Positions 44,659 to 53,451 of a DNA stretch of 64,000 bases are shown here, piece by piece. The notes beneath the pieces are model-generated. The model ran no database searches. It worked only from the letters and a program-made list of their open reading frames with translations, and was not told where the DNA came from. The stretch's first letter is position 1. Every line of letters starts with the position of its first letter. Location of the stretch: positions 248,001-312,000 of the forward strand of contig JANTUC010000022.1 in the NCBI GenBank assembly GCA_026873275.1. The letters run 5' to 3'. A program made the translations under genes and the position numbers. The stretch is from Pseudopithomyces maydicus. Lineage: Eukaryota > Ascomycota > Dothideomycetes > Pleosporales > Didymosphaeriaceae.

Positions 44659-46867
44659 GGTGGAGGGGGACGGGGGGAGGGAGAGGAGGGTGGGGGTTTG
44701 TGGGGGGTGTGGGGGGTGGTTGGGGAGTGAGTGAGTGAGTGGGTGAGTGAGAAGGTGGGGGATAAGAGTAAGAGTGAAAAGGGGTGAGGGAAGGGGGTGA
44801 GCGGGGGTGTAGTGAGGTGAGGCGAGGTGGAACAGAGGTGTAAATATGTAAATACAAGAAGGGGGGTAGAGAGGGGATGAGAGCGTGTAGGAAAAGGGTT
44901 GTCATAAACACATGGGGAATACATACACAATACAAGGATAATATAGACATGATCAGCACCACGTCCATCCATACGTGCACGTATAGTCCTCGAGCTAACT
45001 GAGGCACAGCTCATGCTTATCCTCAATATGTGCTTCGCTGGCCTGGTCTCGTCTAGTAACAGTGGGAGGCTAGATCCCATCGTCTCGAATAAGAACACTA
45101 GTGGAACTATTGAAACTAACAATGGTAGGTAGAATAATAGAGTATGGGGACGGTAGACATAGCCACAGCAACTATGACAGCCACAGCACACATGTAAATA
45201 GCGTATGTGTCCATGTATGTATGTATGTATGTGTGTGTGTGTGTATGTATGTGTATAGTCTACTAGCTTAGCAATAGTACATCGATCCAGAGCAGCTCCA
45301 TCTCAGAGGCTGGGGTTTTGTGCTATGAAAGTATGTATATAGCATAGCCGCGATGGGGAAGCGAACCGTGGGAATCTGGAATCTAGGCTGCAGAGAGTCT
45401 AGATGAATGGCTAGTATGGCGTTGAAATAGCGTGGTGTCTGTATTTACGTACGTATAGTCTGGTCTAGTCTGCAGGCATGTATTGGGTGGATTGAGTGGT
45501 TGCGCTGAATTGGTATAGCGAACCTATCGCCATGGAGTATGCATGTAGATGGTCTGGGCTACATATGAATGTACGTACGTAAATGGTATCTGTACGCGAA
45601 GACACATGTAGGCGTAGCCATGGTACCTATGTACATACATAGTATCCCTAGACCGCAATTTCGCCTACCTAAGTACATCCATAAACAACTCCCCCACCTA
45701 AGCGTACCAGCAAACATGCATGCGCACCACTCACATCGCTTGAATGCATACCTACATCCACAAAACGTATCGATCGCGGCTGTGCCGCACGTTGGTCGTC
45801 AAGCCAAGTCCCACTAGTGTGGTTGGAGAAACGGTCGCTTACACATGGCTGGCTGGCTAGCTAGCCACGAGTGCTCAGCCCACCAGCTGGGTAGTAGACA
45901 AAGAAATCAGGAAAGCAAAGCTAACGCAGCAGATACATCGAGTGGACTAGTTTTCCCCGCCCGACGGGTCAGGTGGATAGTTTCCAGATGTCGCAACAGC
46001 TGCCGTGCTCGCGCTTTGCCTTACTCTGCTCACAACTTCATTTCACGCATGTTTCGCCGCAATAATGTAAACGGCAATCCGTCGATCGCCCTAGCCCCCA
46101 ATTACTCATCCCCACCGTGTCATCCAACCTCAGACCTCAGAATCCCTCGTCGTTTAACATCCCCATCCAGCCACCGCGGTAATTATAACAACGTGAGGGA
46201 TCCGCAGCACGGCCACTTGCTAGTCCAACCGCTCTGCGCCCCAGCCGAACCCGTCCATGACGCCGTGGCTCTTTCAGCCTCCTCAGCCATCGCACCCGTT
46301 CGGGCTAGCGCGCGGCGACGCACAAATCGCGCGTGTCCTCGCCGTAAGGCTGCATGCCGCTACTTCGCTTGCGGGCCTTGGCCAGCGACGGAGAGGGAAT
46401 GGTCGGTAAGCTTGAGTCTGACAGCGGGAATCGTGGTCTGGGTCTCGAGCGGTGAGGGGGCCCGAGCTGCTGAGTTTGGTGGATGGTTGAGGTCGGGGGA
46501 TGGAGAGAGGGCGTAACGTGGTACGAAGGCTGAGGGGAGGAGAGGATTAAGAAGAGTGCGTGGGGCGTTGGGGGGTGCCGGTGGCTCATTTCGTTTTTGG
46601 CTCTTTGATATACATACGTACAAGGTGGAGCGGAGCTGGATTCATCAGTCTACTTACCTTACTTACCTGACTACTTACATACTTACATACAGGTTGACAT
46701 CGACGTCGACTTGTATCCCTGTTTGCGACAGAGTGGTGGGCCACTACCATCTCACGTACGACCTACCTACCATTAACATCGACTCTCCACCCTGTTTGCC
46801 CCCATAGCGGGCCTACCTCCCATCCATCCACCACACCTCTAATCTCTAATCCATCACCACCACCACC
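44659..46867. other. 2.2-kb spacer with GGGA-rich tail and TATG tracts
   Basis: First 300 bases are extremely G-rich on the plus strand with GAGT repeats (44,726-44,750). TATG/TG tracts lie at 45,213-45,256, and CTTA/CTAC tetramers at 46,650-46,690. A 223-codon frame at 45845-46516 has no recognisable features. Nothing else supported. Confidence 0.5.
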
Positions 46868-47897
46868 ATGTCGACCTCGACCTCCAACTCCACCCTCTCC
46901 TTCCACCCCACCTGCCCCCAAGACTCCACCTTCCAAGCCTGCGGCGACATCTTCCTCGGCTGCTGCTCCACCTACGCGTGCACCACCAAAGGCTGCGCCC
47001 TAGGCGACCTAGCCCCCGTCGCCTTCGACGCCAGCCAGCACGGCAAGTTCCCGGACGCCTCCTGCGGCGACGGCGCCACCTTCTGGACGTGCACCGCGGG
47101 CCCGACCTTCTGGGGCTGCTGCAAGAGCAACCCGTGTGCGACGGGGACGTGTCCAAAGGACGATCTGGTCCCCGCGTTTGTGGGGAACCCCGTGCAGTCT
47201 GCGTACTATTTGGATGGAGCGGGGGCCAGCCCGGCGCCTACGGGGACGACTACGAGTTCGAGTACTAGTACGGCGACGGGGGCGGCGAAGGAGGGGGACG
47301 GCGAGAAGAGCCATACGGGGGCTATTGCGGGGGGTGCCGCGGGGGGTGTGGTTGGGTTGTTGCTGGTTTGTTGGTTGGTGTATTACCTTTTGTATGTGAG
47401 GAGGAAGGAGAAGGCTAGACGGGAGGGCGCGGCGAGGGGGGATCACGAGACTGCGGTGGGGGGCGCGACGACGATGACGGAGCACCCGGGGAAGATGGGC
47501 GGGTACTACGAAGGTGGTGAGTTTCCTTCTCCTTTTCATCCCGTTCCATGTATGCGCGCATACATGCAGATATGTATACATACACCTCCTTCCACGGACG
47601 GGTATCTATACATACGCATGTGCATGTATACATACATACACACGAACCGATCTCATCACCCCTCAAACAGTCCATACTAACCTCCCCAGCACCCCCGTCT
47701 ACACCTCCCCCCAATCCACCCCCCACATGTCCAACTACAACTTCCAAGGCTATCCGCCTCAACCCGACGCCCATGTCTACCAGTACAACGCAGGCGGCGC
47801 GTACAAGGCACAGCACAATGCCCCTCGCGAGGCGATCCCCTCGGAACTCCCCGCTGAATCCTCGTGGAGGGGGAACTGGAAAGCCCCCTACCGGTGA
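46868..47897 (+). CDS. Cysteine-rich one-pass membrane protein, C-terminus frameshifted
   Basis: Exon 1 is 46868-47516. No signal peptide is visible; two similar cysteine units follow: ACGDIFLGCCSTYACTTKGC and CTAGPTFWGCCKSNPCATGT, each with an aromatic-x-GCC core and a nearby D-L-x-P. A Ser/Thr linker, a transmembrane helix (VVGLLLVCWLVYYLLYV) and a basic cytosolic start RRKEKARRE come next. The second exon starts either at 47671 (in frame) or at 47690 (needs one extra C); it carries HMSNYNFQGYPPQPDAHVYQ and stops at 47897. At the C5 run 47884-47888 one added C opens VTESQAKSTPETLSAHGGED, and G-runs near 47,995 and 48,030 allow extension to TAG 48069-48071. Probably a fungal cell-surface sensor or wall-linked protein; inference. 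Confidence 0.65.
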
Positions 47898-48408
47898 CCG
47901 AGTCGCAGGCGAAGAGCACGCCTGAGACGCTGTCGGCGCATGGCGGTGAGGATGGCGCCGGCCAGGCGGGTGGAGTGCGGACGTCGACGGCGAGGGGGAG
48001 GGGGTCGTGTTCGAGGAGGTGAAGCCGGGGGAGGGGGTGGGTTTGTGGAGGTGAGGCCGAGGGGGGATTAGGTGTGGGGCTGTAGTGGGTGGGGGATTTT
48101 CTTTGTATATTTTTGGTGCGTTGATTGTCTGGCGTGGTTGCTGAGTAGATAATTCTAATGATACCCGTTTTTAATGTTTACTACGAGGAGGGAATTTCTA
48201 GTGTGTTTCTTTTGTTTGTTTAGACTTGTGATATGGACTGCAGGTATGGACACCGGAATATATACCTACTAGTCATGCATGTACGTAGGGTCTAGGAGGA
48301 TATCAATACTGCTGATCAAGGGTCGAAGAACCAACACGTGGATCTACGTATGAAAGTAAGAGCAAAACCACCATCAGCAGTAGACCTCCTTCCCTCCCCC
48401 CGCAATCC

Positions 48409-49175
48409 TTACACATCCATACGCAAAACGCCTCCCACACCCCTCACATCATCCATCGCACCCCTCAAATACCCCCACTCAACCTCCTCCGCCCCACCCC
48501 TAAGCCACATCAACGCCGGCACCTCCAGCGCATCGAAGTACTCCTCCATCTCATCCTCATCCATCTCCTCCCCATCGCCATCACCATCATCACCCTCGTC
48601 ATAAAAACCACCACCCCTCCTCTCCTCCCCAGCACCACCCAAACGCCCTCGAATAACCGCCGTCCTCCCCTCCAGACAAACATTAGCTCAGCGCTCTCTC
48701 ACGGCCGAAAGGGTATATATATGCGGCGGCTCACCTCTTCAAAGGGAAGATCGCAGAAGCTGCAGTTCTGGCGCGCGGGATTCAGGCTGGAGGGCGAAAG
48801 CCAGGCTTCGCACTGTTGGTTGCGGGCGTGGCGCCAGGTGCCCCAGCCGTGGTGGTGTGGGTGATCGATTTCAGTGGGGGGTTTGTTTCTTGTGGTTCGG
48901 TTTGGGGATGGGGTGGTGGTGTTGGGACTGGGGGTGGGGCTGATGGGTGGATCGCGATCCGGGGGTGAGGATGGTGGGGTGGTTGAGCGAGGGGGATGGA
49001 GGGGAGGGGGAATGTGCCAGGGGGCAATGTGAGTTTCGAATGGGCGGTATGGATGCGTGTGTTCGGAGCTCCTGAGATTATTATCCCTTCGCTCGCTCCG
49101 GTGATCAGTTGAATCTCTTTCGGACGTCTCGTATGGCGGCCTTGGAAACATACCGTCTACGTTCACCGGCGGCAT
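48409..49175 (-). CDS. Lineage-specific protein block with EEYF-x-ALE...LRGG C-terminus
   Basis: Exons 48735-49175 and 48669-48409, joined in phase 0 by a GTGAGC...TGGAG intron. The first exon is proline-rich with a short CSFCDLPFEE motif (CxxC); the second is acidic and ends with MEEYFDALEVPALMWLRGG then a WGYLRGA. It can start at ATG 49173-49175, but it could also be the 3' part of the next upstream block: a GTGAAA...CCAAG intron (about 66 nt) would join that block's RQSW to PPYETSERD in frame. I do not recognise a family. The EEYF/LRGG part matches 49,830-49,910 closely, so the two are paralogous. Confidence 0.5.
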
Positions 49176-49202
49176 TGGAAGCACCGTTCCATACCCCTCT
49201 TT

Positions 49203-49952
49203 TCACCAAGACTGCCTGTCCTCCGTGTTTGCCCCTCTTTCATTCTCTCCGATCAATTTCCCCGCATCAAAAAACTCATCCTTCTCTTCCACTCGTTCTG
49301 CTTCTCCTCCGCCGCGGATGAAAGTCTCGTAGGGAAAGGAAGAAGAAGAGGGAGAGGAGTGATAGCACGAAGTCACATTCAATTCGCGGTCATCCAGTTC
49401 CTCGTTGAAGCGAACAAGCTGGGAGTGTATCTGATCTAGGAGGTCTTGCAAGAGTCTAGATTCTTCCTTAGCTCGGTCGGCGAGGCTGGCAGCGGCGAGG
49501 GTCTCGTCTCTCTGCTTCCGCACCTTGCATTTGAGATCGGTGATTAAACCGTGTGCTCGTGCGAGCTCCTCGTCTTGCCAGATGACGGTTTCTTCTGCGT
49601 CCTGGATGATCTCTTGGAGGTGCTCGATCATGCGTGTGTGCGCTGCGTTTTGGAGTTGGAGGACGCGCGCTTGTTCTATCCAGGCTTGTGGGTGGGCGAA
49701 AGGCGTGTCTTCTTGGTCAGGTGCGGGGGTTGTGATTCCGCAGTGGTATGCGAGAGTGCGTGAAGTCCCCATGCATTGCCGATGTATGGATCTGAGACTG
49801 GATGGAGAGTCCTGGAAGACGACGGGGGCACCGCCCCTCAAGCGTGGCATATCCTCCAAATTTTCGTCATCATCTTGTAACTCCAGCGCCTCAAAGTACT
49901 CCTCCGCCCACTTATCCTCACGCACACCCTGCTCTTCACAATCCCCACCCAT
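49203..49952 (-). CDS. Coiled-coil protein block with EEYFEALE...RLRGG module
   Basis: Open frame of 249 residues from ATG 49950-49952. The N-terminal 45 residues contain WAEEYFEALELQDDDENLED then MPRLRGGAPVV. A Cys/His-poor coiled coil follows (HTRMIEHLQEIIQDAEETVI, LITDLKCKVRKQRDETLAAA, LLQDLLDQIHSQLVRFNEEL). The boundaries are uncertain: the LRGG part may belong to the 3' end of the upstream gene (its donor at 50092 can splice in phase to GVREDKW), with a new gene starting at ATG 49772. No known domain. Confidence 0.45.
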   Translation of the reverse strand: MGGDCEEQGVREDKWAEEYFEALELQDDDENLEDMPRLRGGAPVVFQDSPSSLRSIHRQCMGTSRTLAYHCGITTPAPDQEDTPFAHPQAWIEQARVLQLQNAAHTRMIEHLQEIIQDAEETVIWQDEELARAHGLITDLKCKVRKQRDETLAAASLADRAKEESRLLQDLLDQIHSQLVRFNEELDDRELNVTSCYHSSPSSSSFPYETFIRGGGEAERVEEKDEFFDAGKLIGENERGANTEDRQSW

Positions 49953-50004
49953 CCCTTCACCACAACCCGATCTATCCCCCAGCCCCGCCCCACCCCCACC
50001 CCCA

Positions 50005-51345
50005 TCAAAATAGCAATCCCTCCTACTCACAATATACGTATCCCCCTTCCCTCCCCCTCCCACCCATCCCCCCCAACAAGCCCCCACCTCACCTTCCCAA
50101 GCACCTTCCTAATCGCATTCTTCAGCTCCCACTCCAACTCATGCGTCCTCACACGCATCACATTCACATCCTCCCCCTCCTCCCCACCCTCCACCCCGTA
50201 CGCCCTCCGCACCAGCTCAACCACCTGATCCCGCGTCGCGCACCCCGGGAAATGAAACACCGCCGCCGCGCTGGGAAATACCAGCGAAGCACACGTCTTC
50301 TGCACCCGCGGGATGACGAAGTTGCGGGGGAGCGGGATGTAGATGTACGCTGGAGAAAAAGAGGAAGGAAGAGGGGAGAAGAAGCACTGTGTCCCGCCGA
50401 CGACGGGGGCAGTTGGGCTGTCCTCGAGGAGGATGCCAGACACGGTGGTTGGCGGGCGAGGTACTCGCGGTCTTTACTTTCCTGGATCCAGAGGGTGTTT
50501 TCGACGTCGGAGAGCATGATTGTTTTTCGCTCTTCGGATTTTCGGGCTTCGTCGGTAAGGAGGGGGAGAGGTGGCGGGTAGGATGTTGAGTTGGGGATGG
50601 GGAGGCTGCCTGCTTCGGTGAGGAGGGAGGAGTGGGTGGATGGGGTTGGGTCTGGGGCGGAGATTTCGATTTCGGCGGGGGAGGTGGTGAAGGGGAAACT
50701 GAGGTCTTGCCATGTAAAGCTGTTGGTTCGGGCGGGGTGGCTGCTCTTGGTGGGAGATGGTGTGTTTGGAGTGGGTGGTGGGAGGGTGGTGATGAGCGGG
50801 TTTGAAGCACGGCGTTGGGCGAATTGGTCGAAGAGCGACTCCAGTCTGGTGACCATCGACCCCAATCCCCTCATAGCCTCCGATTTCTCGCGTTCCAACA
50901 CATCGATGTACTTTTTCAGTTCGATTATCTCCATTTCATCGACTTTCAGCTGGCGCCAGGCTTGTTGGTTACTGTACCTCTCGGCTTCGCAGTCTCGGTG
51001 AATGGATTCAAGTTTTTGCAGGTGGTTGTCTTTTTCTTCCAGGATCCCGAGCATTTCTTTGAATTGCTGACGATAGTACTCCTCGTTGTTCAGCCTCTCA
51101 ATGGCGTTATACCAGCCCCTTGCGGCCATTCCTTCAAGCTTATCAACAAATTGCAGAAGCTCCGCGGAAAATGTACTGGGGTCCTCCTCCAGCGCTTGAC
51201 GCATGTGCGCGGAGAGTGTAGCCGCTGATCCAACGTAGTCGATGAGCTCCACATGGTGGGAGAGGTCGTCGCATTCCAGATGTTGTAAAAGTCCAGGGAA
51301 AGTGTCGGGGCCGTCGGAAGGGTTCAAGGTTTCGGTGTAATCCAT
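50005..51345 (-). CDS. Coiled-coil hypothetical protein, one apparent frameshift
   Basis: ATG 51343-51345. About 120 residues of helix (STFSAELLQFVDKLEGMA, YRQQFKEMLGILEEKDNHLQ, IIELKKYIDVLEREKSEAM) precede a Pro/Ser-rich linker and MLSDVENTLWIQESKDREYL. There the frame changes near the G3 run 50454-50456; one added base gives PPTTVSGILLEDSPTAPVV and a more conserved-looking end (RDQVVELVRRAYGVEGGEEG, THELEWELKNAIRKVLGK). A 70-nt intron (50023-50092) would then give a short end EGLLF and TGA at 50005-50007. Phase works only with the added base. Unknown family; same strand and layout as the two blocks downstream. Confidence 0.5.
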
Positions 51346-52560
51346 AGATTTGATGGAAGCGTATTGTGTCGTTCCTGGTCAGTTACTGTGCAAGGGTCTG
51401 GTTATATGGATGACAAAAACCGAAGGAGCGCCTGTTGTCAAAGGCTGATCAAAACCGGAACTAAGTGTCTTGAAAAACAAGAATGGATGGCAAGGATACC
51501 GTTCCTACAGTTGGTCGAAGATGACAGTCTTGCCGTGAAGTTATCCTGATCCGAAAGGAATGATTTCTCAGAGGGTTATCAAAATCTCGACCAAGTGTCT
51601 GGGGTAAAAGGGATAGATAGCCAGAATACCCTTCCTTATAGATAAAAATAGAAAACGGCAGCCTGACCGTGAAGTTGTTTTGAAGCGAAAATGGAAGGCA
51701 CAACTCCCGAACCACACTTCCTGGATTGAATAACCGTAGACGTTGCCTAAGTCGCCACCCCAGGATAAGCGTGAAGAGGGAGACATGTGAATCAGGCCGC
51801 TCGAATAACCGCCGTCCCGCCATTGAAGACGCAAAAACGCAAACAGCGACATGTATCCGCATCCAACGAAAAAGACAGCGCACCGGGCCATCACCAACAG
51901 CACGACTTTGCACAAACGGCGATGCAACACTGCAGACGCATGCATATCATACGTATGTATGGAAGTCCATTACTAAACCCCCATAGAATTACCGCCCTAA
52001 CGAAACGCCTCGTAATTTAACAACAACACCAACAAAGCATGTGCGATCGCCATACATGATGCTAACTGGGTATACCGTATGCTCTTGCGCTTGCGCTTGT
52101 CCAATAGAAGTGACGCCGGTGGTAGTAACAATGTCCGAGAAGAAGAGTCAAGATGGGACTCTGGAAAAAGAAGTCTCGGGGGAAGATGTGAAGAAAAAAG
52201 AAGGAAGAGGAAGAATAGAAACAAACAAACGATACGCCGATCCCCGGATCCAGAGTGCCATCCCCTGGACCGTCCTGTTCCGTCCGTGCTTGAAGAAACG
52301 CTCACTTTTCTATATGAATATCAATCGTGAATTATGGATGTGTGCATGTATGTATGCATGTCCGTCCGTCCGCCTGGTACATACGCCGTGTCCAAAGGGT
52401 GCGTCATGCGCGGGTGCGATTGCTTGCTTGCTTGCTGTGCACCGTTGGCATTACATACTGTGACATAATCACGTATGCATACATGTCGTCGTGGCTCGTT
52501 CCAGGCCGTGACACCGAGCTCAGCAAGCCAGCCAGCACGCCTCACGCAAACACCGCCGCC
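51346..52560. other. Spacer, no supported gene
   Basis: Contains two diverged copies of a segment around 51,430-51,550 and 51,560-51,680 (both with AAAACC-, GGATAG/CAAGGATA-, CAGCCTGACCGTGAAGTT / CAGTCTTGCCGTGAAGTT). This suggests an old local duplication of about 130 bases. Confidence 0.45.
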
Positions 52561-53451
52561 CTACGACTTCTTCACCTCAATGGAGCGCGTCGAGCGCTCC
52601 TTCGCCGCCTGCTGCATCGCGAGCTCCCTCAGATTAGCATTCACGTCGTCGAGCGGAATCCTGGGGCTCCGCTGGCCGCGCGAAAGACTATTCCGCCGCG
52701 AGCTGGGCTGGCTGCCCGACTTGGACGTTGGATTCGACGACGCGCCGCCCTTGATGCTGTTCGCGCGGGTGGACGGCACGCTGGGGCCATCGTAGGTACT
52801 CCCTGGGCCGGGGCGATACTGGGTGCTGCGGGACTCCTGGCTGTTGCGGCGGGAGGCGGTGTCGCGGTCGAAGGAGTTTGCGCGGGAGGGGGCGCGCGAG
52901 TTGGACTGCGAGGAGCGCTGGTAGTCTGGGTCGTCGGCGCGCAGCATGTGACGGAAGCGGTCGGTGCGCGCGTCGATGCACCAGAGCTTGTAGGGGCCTG
53001 GGATGAACTCGCCTTCTTCGTCCCAGCAGTTGACCCAGGCGACTTTGTCGTCGAGCTGGAAGAAGCCGACTTGGACCATGCGGCCGCGGGCGTTTTCGAT
53101 GACGCCGTATTTCTTGCGGAGCTCGTAGTCGGGGTTGAGGAGGTACTTTTTGAGGACTTTGGAGTAGCGGACTGGGACGGGCGAGGAGACGGGGATGGTT
53201 TCTTTCTGCTTGGAGTCGGTGGAGCCTCCGACGGGGCCTCCGTCTTTGGATGTGATTTCCTCGGTCACGGAGTCGTCGTGCTCTTTGTAGGTCGCCACGA
53301 GGTACCATCCACGGCCAGGAATGTATTCGTAGACTCCTGGGACAGGCGACTCCCAATGCTCTGTTCTCCGCTGGGGTTTCTCATTCTGCTTCTTGAACCA
53401 CTTCCGCGGTTGGAAGACCTTCTGGGTCGCGACGAACAAATTCGGAGTCAT
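52561..53451 (-). CDS. Conserved-looking hypothetical protein, 296 residues
   Basis: Single exon. I start at ATG 53449-53451 (MTPNLFVATQKVFQPRKWF); the open frame upstream has no ATG. The first 190 residues look folded: GVYEYIPGRGWYLVATYKEH, VRYSKVLKKYLLNPDYELRK, GRMVQVGFFQLDDKVAWVNC and FIPGPYKLWCIDARTDRF. The rest is Ser/Arg/Asn-rich (SRAPSRANSFDRDTASRR) with many R-x-x-S sites, likely disordered and phosphorylated, ending in a helical ELAMQQAAKERSTRSIEVKK. No signal peptide or membrane helix. I cannot name the family. Confidence 0.7.
   Translation of the reverse strand: MTPNLFVATQKVFQPRKWFKKQNEKPQRRTEHWESPVPGVYEYIPGRGWYLVATYKEHDDSVTEEITSKDGGPVGGSTDSKQKETIPVSSPVPVRYSKVLKKYLLNPDYELRKKYGVIENARGRMVQVGFFQLDDKVAWVNCWDEEGEFIPGPYKLWCIDARTDRFRHMLRADDPDYQRSSQSNSRAPSRANSFDRDTASRRNSQESRSTQYRPGPGSTYDGPSVPSTRANSIKGGASSNPTSKSGSQPSSRRNSLSRGQRSPRIPLDDVNANLRELAMQQAAKERSTRSIEVKKS

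Noticed and set aside
44334..45191. 285-codon minus-strand frame rich in Pro/Ser/Leu
   Set aside because: Antisense of the Gly/Glu-rich end of the WD40 gene and of G-rich spacer.
45845..46516. 223-codon plus-strand frame
   Set aside because: Composition is Arg/Ser/Ala-mixed without hydrophobic core or motif; no splice partners; probably promoter DNA.
184..50456. Programmed frameshifting or mass pseudogenisation as cause of the frame breaks
   Set aside because: Breaks affect unrelated genes including ones expected to be essential or well kept, always in G/C runs and nearly always one base short; base-calling loss is simpler. Kept as an alternative only.
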